A stretch of DNA of 6,480 nucleotides from a bacterium BMS3Bbin07 (GTDB taxonomy: Bacteria > Nitrospirota > Thermodesulfovibrionia > Thermodesulfovibrionales > JdFR-85). The translations under genes and the position numbers were made by a program. The DNA is taken from NCBI GenBank assembly GCA_002898135.1, contig BDTQ01000122.1:1-6480 (forward strand). The letters run 5' to 3'. This document shows, one piece after another, positions 1-5,820 of the stretch. Position 1 is the stretch's first letter. Each line of letters begins with the position of its first letter. The notes under the pieces were generated by a model. That model had not been told where the DNA came from. It ran no database searches and saw only the letters and a list, made by a program, of their open reading frames with translations.

Positions 1-153
1 CACCCCGAAGATACTGAGCATAACAAACTGCCCCGGCTTGAATGAAAAAGACTTTCTCCGCTCCTCATCGTTAAAGACAAACCGGAAGAGGCTGTGCTGT
101 GCATCAAGGTACCTCTTCTCTACAAGAATGGCTAACTGCGGTACCAGGCTCAT
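1..153 (-). CDS. FAD/NAD(P)-binding oxidoreductase, hydrogenase gamma-subunit/AsrB-like (5' part only)
   Basis: The window contains only the first 51 codons; the gene continues beyond position 1. The visible protein starts MSLVPQLAILVEKRYLDAQH and reaches the segment FSFKPGQFVMLSIFGV. That segment is the conserved N-terminal part of the ferredoxin-reductase-like FAD domain in the gamma subunit of cytoplasmic sulfhydrogenase-type [NiFe]-hydrogenases and in anaerobic sulfite reductase subunit B. In these families the protein carries FAD, an NAD(P)-binding domain and usually a C-terminal [2Fe-2S] site, and passes electrons between NAD(P)H and the iron-sulfur beta subunit; those later parts lie outside the window. 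The ATG (153-151) overlaps the TGA of the upstream gene (152-150) as ATGA, so the two are very probably cotranscribed and translationally coupled. Family assignment is good; whether the complex is a hydrogenase, a sulfite reductase or another oxidoreductase cannot be told from this fragment. Confidence 0.85.
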   Translation of the reverse strand, partial: MSLVPQLAILVEKRYLDAQHSLFRFVFNDEERRKSFSFKPGQFVMLSIFGV

Positions 154-1163
154 TCCCTTATGCTCCTTACTACCTCAACCATATCTATCCCTGCAGGACA
201 CGTCTCACTACACCGGCCGCAGCCCGTGCACGTCGCCTTTCCATGCATCTCTGCAAACCCTATCTCTTTATGGAGATACCTGAACCTGAACCTCTCGGGC
301 CTTGCTCCACGGAAATTGTGTCCACCCGTGACAAGGGCATAGTCCTTGCGCATGCATGCATCCCACCTCCGCCACCTTACAGTAATGTCGGTCAGGAGGT
401 CTGTTGAGTCATAGATATCAAAGCACTGACAGGTGGGGCAGACCATGACACAACTACCGCAGAAGAGGCACCGGTGACTGTATTGCTCCCAAACATCGCT
501 CTTATACTCAAGCGTAAGCAGGTCGGCGAGATTGGTGATATCCATTATACGGGTAAACATGGACTCCCTTTCCTCTATCCTGTCCTTGTATTCAGCTATC
601 TCTTTTTCCGTGGGCTCCCTGAACAGGTCAGGGCAGAGCCTCAGCATATCATCACCAAGTGCAGTCCGTACACTTACCAGATATACCTCATCAAGCGTGT
701 AGAGAAAGAGGTCATAGATATCCACTATAAAATCGGTATGCATTGATTTACAGAGGCAATATTTATCAGGCAGACAGCTGAGTCCGATAAATCCTGTCTT
801 CTCACGCCGTCTCCAGTAAAAAGAATCCCTTCCACCGTATGAGAAGGCCTTGTCCAGTATGTCTATTCCGTGAAGGTCGCAGGAATGAAGGCCGAAGATG
901 ATACTGAAGGGTTCCTCTTCTGTGCCAACCTCGATATCAGATGTCCCGCTTATGTGGAAGAGGCCCTCCTTTGGAGGCAGGAAGAACTGTTTTGGGGGGA
1001 TGACGGTGCGCAGAAATTCAGTGGCCACGTTTGAAAAACCACTGTAGGGCCTGAAAGTGTAAGTCTCTCTGCCCTTTTGCTCAGGCACTATCAGTCTGTA
1101 GTTCTTGCTTACGGTATCGAGAAACCGTGGCAGCGTCTTTTTTATCAGGGTCCTGTAGATCAT
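150..1163 (-). CDS. [4Fe-4S] dicluster electron-transfer subunit, hydrogenase beta / AsrA family
   Basis: This 337-residue protein resembles the beta subunit of sulfhydrogenase-type [NiFe]-hydrogenases and anaerobic sulfite reductase subunit A, cytoplasmic proteins that relay electrons between a flavin subunit and a catalytic subunit. Two ferredoxin-type motifs lie near the C-terminus: CLFCGSCVMVCP (Cys 232, 235, 238, 242) and CTGCGRCSETCP (Cys 312, 315, 318, 322). Other family-typical landmarks are HSCDLHGIDILDKAF (Cys95), the Cys130/Cys136/Cys138 group, and WDACMRKDYALVTGGHNFR (Cys270). The length is normal for the family. There are no membrane segments or signal peptide. The start at 1163 fits the family N-terminus, but the only SD-like bases (AAGG) sit just 1-2 nt before the ATG. 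It is followed by a flavoprotein gene with an ATGA overlap, the usual beta-gamma order. The catalytic subunits are not in the window, so no gene symbol is given. Confidence 0.88.
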   Translation of the reverse strand: MIYRTLIKKTLPRFLDTVSKNYRLIVPEQKGRETYTFRPYSGFSNVATEFLRTVIPPKQFFLPPKEGLFHISGTSDIEVGTEEEPFSIIFGLHSCDLHGIDILDKAFSYGGRDSFYWRRREKTGFIGLSCLPDKYCLCKSMHTDFIVDIYDLFLYTLDEVYLVSVRTALGDDMLRLCPDLFREPTEKEIAEYKDRIEERESMFTRIMDITNLADLLTLEYKSDVWEQYSHRCLFCGSCVMVCPTCQCFDIYDSTDLLTDITVRWRRWDACMRKDYALVTGGHNFRGARPERFRFRYLHKEIGFAEMHGKATCTGCGRCSETCPAGIDMVEVVRSIRE

Positions 1164-1273
1164 GCCTTAATCAAAATGGTAGCAGAAAGCAGGGGTGGTG
1201 TCAATAGAATTTTTTCTTGAAGAATTTTTCATCCACTTGCAAGTAGGAACGGACGGCTACGCAGCAGGCAGGA
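1164..1273. other. Intergenic gap between phoU and the iron-sulfur protein gene
   Basis: The gap carries the promoter described at 1176-1204 and a perfect 10-bp palindrome ACTTGCAAGT (1235-1244). A short AT-rich element (1208-1230) has two near-identical GAATTTTT copies flanking TTCTTGAAGAA. I see no hairpin followed by a U-tract for the minus strand, so the end of the phoU transcript is not obviously defined and read-through into the redox operon is possible. Confidence 0.5.
1176..1204 (-). promoter_or_regulatory. Candidate sigma70-type promoter for the iron-sulfur/flavoprotein operon
   Basis: On the minus strand a perfect -35 TTGACA (1204-1199) is followed after exactly 17 bp by TACCAT (1181-1176, 4 of 6 to TATAAT). 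The -10 is preceded by TGC, giving an extended -10 element TGCTACCAT. The expected transcription start near 1169 is only about 6 nt before the ATG at 1163, so the mRNA would be nearly leaderless, which fits the poor SD there. This is a sequence match only. Confidence 0.5.
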
Positions 1274-1942
1274 CTATATATCAATCTCCTGAGGCGCCAT
1301 ATGTCTTATTATCTTTCCCTTGACCATGTAGACTACCATCTCGGCTACGTTGGTGGCATGATCTGCTATACGTTCAAGGTATTTTGATACATAGCTTATC
1401 TTCATTGCCCTGTAAACGGTTGACGGATCCTGGGTCATTATAAACATCAGCTCTTTCAATACCATATCATTGAGGTCATCCACCTCGTCATCACGCATTA
1501 TTACATCCATGGCGAGTCTCTTGTCTTCATTCACAAAGGCATCAATGGCATCCCTTACCATTCCCTGGGCAATCTCCCTCATCCGCGGTATATCTATGTA
1601 GGGCTTCAGAAGGGGTTCCTTGTTCAGCTCAAGCGCCCTCTCCGAAATATTTACGGCATTATCGGCAATACGCTCAAGGTCAGTGGTTATCTTCATTGCA
1701 GTGGTGATAAATCTGAGGTCCTTTCCCATAGGCTGTTTGAGTGCAATGAGTCTTATACACTCCTCGTCTATCTTCACGTCATACGAGTTGATCTTATGGT
1801 CATCCTCTATCACCTTGCGTGCCAACTCGGAATTCCTCTCGGTAAGCGACTTTATGGACTCCCTGATGGACGTCTCTACAAGACCCGCCATCTGTAGTAA
1901 CAACCCGTTAAGATGCTTCATCTCCTCTTCCCGTACAGGCAT
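1274..1942 (-). CDS. phoU: Phosphate-signalling regulator PhoU
   Basis: PhoU is a cytoplasmic regulator that links the Pst transporter to the PhoR/PhoB two-component system and restrains phosphate uptake when phosphate is plentiful. The 222-residue product is all-helical in character and has the two-repeat PhoU architecture. Each repeat carries its metal-binding signature: DLERIADNAVNI (residues 88-99) in the first and YLERIADHATNVAE (188-201) in the second. The first repeat opens with LLLQMAGLVE near residue 14, as in other PhoU proteins, and the length is close to the usual 215-240. The ATG overlaps the pstB stop by one base (TAATG), and GGGAGG about 8 nt upstream inside the end of pstB serves as ribosome binding site. 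It is the last gene of the pst operon, its normal place. Identification is secure; metal occupancy and the signalling partner are inferred from the family. Confidence 0.97.
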   Translation of the reverse strand: MPVREEEMKHLNGLLLQMAGLVETSIRESIKSLTERNSELARKVIEDDHKINSYDVKIDEECIRLIALKQPMGKDLRFITTAMKITTDLERIADNAVNISERALELNKEPLLKPYIDIPRMREIAQGMVRDAIDAFVNEDKRLAMDVIMRDDEVDDLNDMVLKELMFIMTQDPSTVYRAMKISYVSKYLERIADHATNVAEMVVYMVKGKIIRHMAPQEIDI

Positions 1943-2706
1943 TATCCGAACCTCCCTGTTATATAGTCTTCCGTCAGTTTCTGAGAGGGATTTGTAAAGA
2001 TTTTATCAGTTCTGTCAAATTCTATCAACTCTCCAAGCATCAGAAATCCCGTCCAGTCCGAAATCCTTGCCGCCTGCTGCATGTTGTGGGTGACTATAAT
2101 GATCGTTATCTCCCGCTTCAGGTTTACGGCAAGTTCTTCTATTTTAGCGGTTGAGATGGGGTCAAGTGCAGATGTTGGTTCATCAAACAGAAGCACTTCA
2201 GGCTTCACGGCAAGTGCCCTTGCTATAACGAGTCTCTGCTGCTGGCCACCGGACAGGGCATATGCGCTTGAGTGGAGCTTGTCCTTGACCTCATCCCAGA
2301 GTGCTGCATGCCTGAGCGCCTGCTCAACGTGCTCAGAGAGTTCTGTCCTGGTTTTTACTCCCCTGAGTTTCAGGCCGTAGGCTATATTATCAAATATACT
2401 CATGGGAAAGGGTGTGGGCTTCTGGAACACCATACCGATACGGCTCCTGAGATCAATCAGGTCAATATCCTTTGAGAGTATATCCCTGTCCTTGAATATA
2501 ATCTCTCCTTCATACCTGTTGCCCGGATAGAGGTCATGCATTCTGTTAAAACACCTCAGCAGCGTGGTCTTTCCACAGCCGGAGGGCCCGATAAGGGCAA
2601 TAACGTTATTTTTGTATGCCGGCAAGGATATCTCTTTCAGGGCATGTGTTCCGCCTGAATAGTAAAAACCAAGCCTCTTGACTTCAATCTCAACAGTGTC
2701 GTTCAT
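1942..2706 (-). CDS. pstB: Phosphate ABC transporter ATP-binding protein PstB
   Basis: PstB is the cytoplasmic ATPase that powers phosphate import through PstC/PstA. The 254-residue protein shows all ABC motifs: Walker A GPSGCGKT (40-47), Q-loop FQKP (94-97), signature LSGGQQQR (151-158), Walker B VLLFDEP with catalytic Glu176, D-loop SALD (179-182) and switch His207. The segment THALKEISL before Walker A and the RMHDLYPG stretch after it are typical of PstB. The reading frame is open further upstream to an ATG at 2793, but that would overlap pstA by about 90 bp and add 29 non-homologous residues. The ATG at 2706 overlaps the pstA TGA as ATGA, is preceded by GGAGG and GGGAAG, and gives the normal family length, so I chose it. 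It also overlaps the phoU start by one base, consistent with strong coupling. Confidence 0.97.
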   Translation of the reverse strand: MNDTVEIEVKRLGFYYSGGTHALKEISLPAYKNNVIALIGPSGCGKTTLLRCFNRMHDLYPGNRYEGEIIFKDRDILSKDIDLIDLRSRIGMVFQKPTPFPMSIFDNIAYGLKLRGVKTRTELSEHVEQALRHAALWDEVKDKLHSSAYALSGGQQQRLVIARALAVKPEVLLFDEPTSALDPISTAKIEELAVNLKREITIIIVTHNMQQAARISDWTGFLMLGELIEFDRTDKIFTNPSQKLTEDYITGRFG

Positions 2707-3548
2707 CTCTTCCCATACCTCCATCTGATTATCACTCTGCCCAGGATCGTCAGCATCAGGATAAATACCGTTATCATGAGAGACGCAGCCCATGCCTGTG
2801 CATGCCAGCTGTCATAAGGGCCCATCGCGTATTGAAATATACTTACTGTAAGTGAAGCTATCGGTTCATTCATGTTTGTAGAGAAATAGGAGTTGTTAAA
2901 GGATGTAAAAAGCAGCGGCGCCGTCTCACCGGCAACCCTGGCTATTGAAAGCAATATACCTGTAAGGATTCCGGCTGCCGCCCCCCTGTAGACCACCTGA
3001 ATAATCACCTTGTAATAAGGAGCCCCCAGGGCAAAGGCAGCCTCCCTGAGTGTCCACGGCACAAGGGAGAGCATATCCTCTGTGGTTCTCAGGACAACGG
3101 GAATCATTATTATTGCAAGTGCCGCCGACCCTGCCCAGCCGCTGAAGTGACCAACGGGCTTTACGAGTATTGCGTATATAAATGTCCCGATTACAATGGA
3201 GGGAACGCTGACCATTATGTCGGAGAGGACGCTTATCACCCTTGCCACCTTACTGCCCCGGGCATACTCTGCAAGGAATGTCCCGCCAAGCACACCCACG
3301 GGGACACCGATAAGCGTGGCAAAAAAGGTTATCATTAACTGTCCTACAAAGGCATTTCTCAACCCCCCTCCTGCCACACCCGGGGGAACCGGGTCATTGA
3401 GGAAAAGGGCCGGGCTGAGCGCCTCTATTCCTTCTATCAACACATCACCAAGGATGAAGACAAGCCAGAAGAGACCGAACAGGGCAGCAAGCGTGCTCAG
3501 TGAAAGTGCAATAAAGCTCTCGATCTTTCTTTTTCTTTCCCTTGTCAT
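2703..3548 (-). CDS. pstA: Phosphate ABC transporter permease PstA
   Basis: PstA is one of the two inner-membrane permease subunits of the high-affinity phosphate importer. The 281-residue protein has a charged N-terminus followed by about six hydrophobic segments (roughly 12-38, 67-92, 108-130, 137-153, 190-212, 251-275). The cytoplasmic EAA loop that docks on PstB is visible as [20 protein letters not shown] (168-187). SVPSIVIG (114-121) and the [12 protein letters not shown] segment (204-215) are characteristic of PstA and separate it from PstC. Length is typical. The ATG overlaps the pstC stop as ATGA, with AAGGAAG about 8-10 nt upstream as ribosome binding site within pstC; the end overlaps the pstB start in the same way. 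The predicted partners are PstC in the membrane and a PstB dimer. Confidence 0.97.
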   Translation of the reverse strand: MTRERKRKIESFIALSLSTLAALFGLFWLVFILGDVLIEGIEALSPALFLNDPVPPGVAGGGLRNAFVGQLMITFFATLIGVPVGVLGGTFLAEYARGSKVARVISVLSDIMVSVPSIVIGTFIYAILVKPVGHFSGWAGSAALAIIMIPVVLRTTEDMLSLVPWTLREAAFALGAPYYKVIIQVVYRGAAAGILTGILLSIARVAGETAPLLFTSFNNSYFSTNMNEPIASLTVSIFQYAMGPYDSWHAQAWAASLMITVFILMLTILGRVIIRWRYGKR

Positions 3549-4486
3549 CTCGAAAACTTCCTTTCAGCCTTCAGGAGGAAGAACTTTGCAATAGCCAGGG
3601 TTATAAAGCTCAGCACAAAAAGTATCAGTGCCAGGTAAAAGAGAGATGCAAGGTATATATCCGAATCCGCCTCTGTAAATTCATTTGCAAGGGTGACTGT
3701 AATTGTTGCTGCGGCATCAAGGAGTGATGTGGTTATCTGATGGTTATTGCCAAGCACAAAGGCAACGGCCATTGTCTCTCCAAGCGCCCTTCCAAGAGAA
3801 AGCACTATGCCTCCAAAAACACCTAACTTGGAATAGGGGATGACAACGTTTTTTACCACCTCCCATTTTGTAGCGCCCAGGGCATAGGCGGATTCCTTTA
3901 CAATCTCCGGCGTGAGGTTAAAGGCATCCCTTGATATGCTTGCCGTAAAGGGAATAATCATGATGCTCAGGATAATTCCTGCTGTCAGAAGATCAATGCC
4001 CATGGGCGTGCCTTCAAAGAGTATCCCTATGAGGGGGACATTTCCCAAAGTGCTCTGGAGTGCCGGCTCTATATAGTCTGCCATTATGGGAACAAGAACA
4101 AATAGCCCCCACATACCGTAAATGATGCTCGGTATTGCGGCAAGGAGCTCAATGGCAATGCCTATCGGCGACTTGAGAAAGTCAGGGGAGATTTCAGTTA
4201 TAAATACCGCTATGCCGATTGCTACAGGTATGGCAATAAAGAGGGCTATTGCAGTCGCTACTGCCGTGCCATACAGTGATGTGGCTGCCCCGAAAGATTC
4301 CCTCACAGGGTCCCAGTCTGTCGAGGTCAGGAACTTCATTACTCCAAATTTTTCTATGGCAGGTGATGATTCCGTAAATAATACATAAAGTATTCCAATG
4401 ATAAAGACAAGAACGGACAGGGAGGCCAGGCCGGTAATAATTGAGAATGCTACGTCAATCGGGTTTTTCTTGAAAAGTACCGGCAA
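3545..4486 (-). CDS. pstC: Phosphate ABC transporter permease PstC (TTG start)
   Basis: PstC is the second inner-membrane permease subunit of the Pst importer. The 313-residue product has about six hydrophobic segments (roughly 15-37, 70-98, 107-134, 165-183, 220-245, 278-302). The EAA loop is ESAYALGATKWEVVKNVVIP (198-217). LAAIPSIIYGMWGLFVLVP (115-133) and LGRALGETMAVAFVLGN (231-247) are PstC hallmarks. The start codon is TTG at 4486-4484. An in-frame TAA lies two codons upstream, the next internal ATG would remove the first membrane segment, and a strong SD (AAAGGAGAGG, 4502-4493) sits 6 nt before the TTG, so this unusual start is well supported. The gene is separated from pstS by 153 bp containing a hairpin and is coupled to pstA by an ATGA overlap. 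Confidence 0.96.
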   Translation of the reverse strand: MPVLFKKNPIDVAFSIITGLASLSVLVFIIGILYVLFTESSPAIEKFGVMKFLTSTDWDPVRESFGAATSLYGTAVATAIALFIAIPVAIGIAVFITEISPDFLKSPIGIAIELLAAIPSIIYGMWGLFVLVPIMADYIEPALQSTLGNVPLIGILFEGTPMGIDLLTAGIILSIMIIPFTASISRDAFNLTPEIVKESAYALGATKWEVVKNVVIPYSKLGVFGGIVLSLGRALGETMAVAFVLGNNHQITTSLLDAAATITVTLANEFTEADSDIYLASLFYLALILFVLSFITLAIAKFFLLKAERKFSR

Positions 4487-4492
4487 CTTTTA

Positions 4493-4502
4493 CCTCTCCT
4501 TT
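4493..4502 (-). promoter_or_regulatory. Ribosome binding site that fixes the TTG start of pstC
   Basis: On the minus strand AAAGGAGAGG lies 6 nt upstream of TTG 4486-4484. No in-frame ATG or GTG precedes it before a stop codon, so the spacing of this SD decides the start. Confidence 0.8.
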
Positions 4503-4513
4503 ATATGCAGGGC

Positions 4514-4543
4514 ATAATAAAAAATTCACTGACTCATTTGCAA
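4514..4543 (-). promoter_or_regulatory. Possible secondary promoter upstream of pstC
   Basis: After the pstS terminator-like hairpin the minus strand has TTGCAA (4543-4538, 4 of 6 to the -35 consensus), an 18-bp spacer and TATTAT (4519-4514, 5 of 6 to the -10 consensus), about 30 bp before the pstC start. No PhoB-type repeat is seen here. It could supply basal pstCAB-phoU transcription, but AT-rich intergenic DNA often gives such matches. Confidence 0.25.
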
Positions 4544-4550
4544 ACCCTGA

Positions 4551-4604
4551 AAACAAATAAATAGGGCCAGGTATCAAGTATTATGGCAGACACCCGGCCC
4601 TATT
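4551..4604 (-). terminator. Hairpin with interrupted U-tract between pstS and pstC (partial terminator)
   Basis: Arms 4589-4604 and 4560-4575 pair over 16 bp in minus-strand RNA around a 13-nt loop. The base of the stem is AATAGGGCC/GGCCCTATT. Two positions (4569/4595 and 4573/4591) are G-U wobbles in minus-strand RNA but A-C mismatches on the other strand, so the structure is made for this transcript. It is followed by UUAUUUGUUUUC, a broken U-tract. Lying 36 nt after the pstS stop, it probably ends a share of transcripts so that periplasmic PstS is made in excess over the membrane subunits. That role is inferred from other pst operons. Confidence 0.8.
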
Positions 4605-4639
4605 CCTTAAATATTCTTCAAATAATGCATTCTGATTTC

Positions 4640-5650
4640 TTAATAAATCCCCTGAGACTTCCAGTACTTTCTGACCTTGTTCTTTAAAGGCTCGGGTAAG
4701 GGCACATAAACGAGTCTTTTGGCAGTATCATCGCCATTTTTAAATGCCCAGTCAAAAAACTTGACAACCTTCGGATTCGACTCTTTCTTCTCCTTTGCAA
4801 GGAGTATAAATGTGGCACCTGATATGGGCCATGCATTTTTACCGGGGGCGTTTGTGAGCCAGAGATAGAAGTGTTTCGACGGGTCAAAATCCCCTGAGGC
4901 TGCTGCATCCTGAAAACTCTCAAAGCTCGGCTTAACAAAATTACCGGCAGCGTTCTCCAGTCGAAGGTAGGAGAGTTTGTTCTGTTTTGCATAGGCAAAC
5001 TCAACGTATCCGATTGAGTTTTTAACCTTCTGCACATAGTTTGCCACTCCCTCATTGCCCTTGCCGCCTATACCGACAGGCCATTTAACCGCCTTTCCTG
5101 CACCAACCTTCTCTTTCCATTCCGGACATACCTGGCTCAGATATGTCGTAAATATCGCTGTTGTGCCTGATCCGTCGGACCTGCGGACAACTGTAATCTT
5201 TTTATGTTTAAGTGGCACATCCGGATTCAATTTCTTGATAATCTTGTTATCCCAGTACGTTATATCACCAAGCAGCACCTTACACAGGGCATTGGAGGTC
5301 AGCTTGATTGCACCCGGCTCTATACCCGGCAGATTAACCACAGGGACAACCCCCCCGATCACTGCAGGAAACTGCATCAGATTCTCTTTTTCAAGCTTTT
5401 CCGGCTTCAGCGGAGCATCAGAGGCACCAAAATCAACTGTCCTGTTTATAATCTGCCTGACCCCGCCTCCTGAGCCTATGGACTGATAATTAAGCCTTAT
5501 GCCTGTGGCCTTGTTGTATTCATATCCCCATGCAGAATAAACAGGATAGGGAAAAGAGGCACCTGCGCCATTAAGCGTCTCTGCCGCTCCGGCAATGCCA
5601 AATGAAAAGATAAGTGTAATTGCAGCTACCAGCGTTAAAATAGTCTTCAT
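4640..5650 (-). CDS. pstS: Periplasmic phosphate-binding protein PstS
   Basis: PstS is the high-affinity phosphate receptor that delivers phosphate to PstCA. The 336-residue precursor starts MKTILTLVAAITLIFSFGIA, a classical signal peptide, with an AGA/A type cleavage site near residues 22-23. No lipobox cysteine is present, so a soluble periplasmic protein is expected, implying an outer membrane. Family landmarks are LNGAGASFPYPVYSAW (26-41), SIGSGGGVRQI (57-67), DFGASDAPL (73-81, with phosphate-contacting Ser77/Asp78) and RRSDGSGTT (156-164), all parts of the phosphate-binding cleft. NSIGYVEFAYA (211-221) is also conserved. Length matches E. coli-type PstS. The start is fixed by AAGGAGG (5661-5655), 4 nt before the ATG. 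PhoB-box-like repeat arrays lie directly upstream, pointing to phosphate-starvation control, and a hairpin downstream separates it from pstC. Confidence 0.98.
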   Translation of the reverse strand: MKTILTLVAAITLIFSFGIAGAAETLNGAGASFPYPVYSAWGYEYNKATGIRLNYQSIGSGGGVRQIINRTVDFGASDAPLKPEKLEKENLMQFPAVIGGVVPVVNLPGIEPGAIKLTSNALCKVLLGDITYWDNKIIKKLNPDVPLKHKKITVVRRSDGSGTTAIFTTYLSQVCPEWKEKVGAGKAVKWPVGIGGKGNEGVANYVQKVKNSIGYVEFAYAKQNKLSYLRLENAAGNFVKPSFESFQDAAASGDFDPSKHFYLWLTNAPGKNAWPISGATFILLAKEKKESNPKVVKFFDWAFKNGDDTAKRLVYVPLPEPLKNKVRKYWKSQGIY

Positions 5651-5665
5651 ATATCCTCCTTAGTA

Positions 5666-5731
5666 ATTTTACTTCTCTTATGTTACAGCAATGTTACAAA
5701 ACTATTACAGTTCTGTTAAAAAGGCATTACT
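5666..5731 (-). promoter_or_regulatory. pstS: Proximal PhoB-box array upstream of pstS
   Basis: Five 7-bp units repeat with an exact 11-bp period. On the minus strand they read AGTAATG (5731-5725), TTTAACA (5720-5714), TGTAATA (5709-5703), TGTAACA (5698-5692) and TGTAACA (5687-5681). With a preceding C, the last unit reads CTGTAAC, close to the E. coli PhoB half-site CTGTCAT, which also repeats every 11 bp. A -10-like TAAAAT (5671-5666) follows after 9 bp. Its start site would fall inside the SD, so a start from CATAAG (5682-5677), or use of the distal array, may be the real situation. PhoB binding is inferred. Confidence 0.8.
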
Positions 5732-5745
5732 TGCTTCCTGCTCAT
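5716..5745 (-). CDS. Possible nine-codon leader ORF upstream of pstS
   Basis: On the minus strand an ATG at 5745 opens a frame encoding MSRKQVMPF and ending in TAA (5718-5716). It is preceded by GGGAGG (5757-5752) with about 6 nt spacing, as good as the ribosome sites of the real genes. It would lie in the pstS leader only if transcription starts at the distal array. It overlaps the first units of the proximal PhoB array, so it may be chance. No known leader peptide is recognised. Confidence 0.2.
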   Translation of the reverse strand: MSRKQVMPF

Positions 5746-5776
5746 ATCTCACCTCCCTGAAAAAAGAATATTAAAG

Positions 5777-5820
5777 ATATTAGCATCTGCGTGTTACGGT
5801 AATATTACAGGCACGTTAAT
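5777..5820 (-). promoter_or_regulatory. pstS: Distal PhoB-box array and -10 upstream of pstS
   Basis: Three 7-bp units with the same 11-bp period read, on the minus strand, ATTAACG (5820-5814), TGTAATA (5809-5803) and CGTAACA (5798-5792). After 9 bp comes TAATAT (5782-5777), a -10-like hexamer at the same distance as in the proximal array. Transcription would start near 5770 and give a leader of about 120 nt containing the proximal array. The units are weaker than the proximal ones, but the shared phase and spacing make chance unlikely. Confidence 0.65.

Noticed and set aside
38..746. Several plus-strand open frames (81, 102, 60 and 90 codons) opposite the iron-sulfur protein gene
   Set aside because: They are antisense to a clearly conserved gene, have low-complexity or unlikely compositions and show no recognisable domain.
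150..1163. Firm naming of the iron-sulfur protein as AsrA (sulfite reductase) or HydB (hydrogenase)
   Set aside because: Both families share the visible motifs, and the catalytic subunit genes are outside the window.
1208..1230. AT-rich element with GAATTTTT copies considered as a phoU terminator
   Set aside because: The copies are direct, not inverted, and the only inverted part (TTCTT-G-AAGAA) is too short with too small a loop to act as an intrinsic terminator.
2707..2793. Upstream extension of pstB to an ATG at 2793
   Set aside because: It would overlap pstA by about 90 bp and add 29 residues that do not resemble PstB. The ATG at 2706 gives the family length, an ATGA junction and a ribosome binding site.
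1620..5486. Plus-strand open frames opposite phoU, pstB, pstA, pstC and pstS
   Set aside because: All are antisense shadows of well-identified genes; none has domain features or its own plausible operon context.
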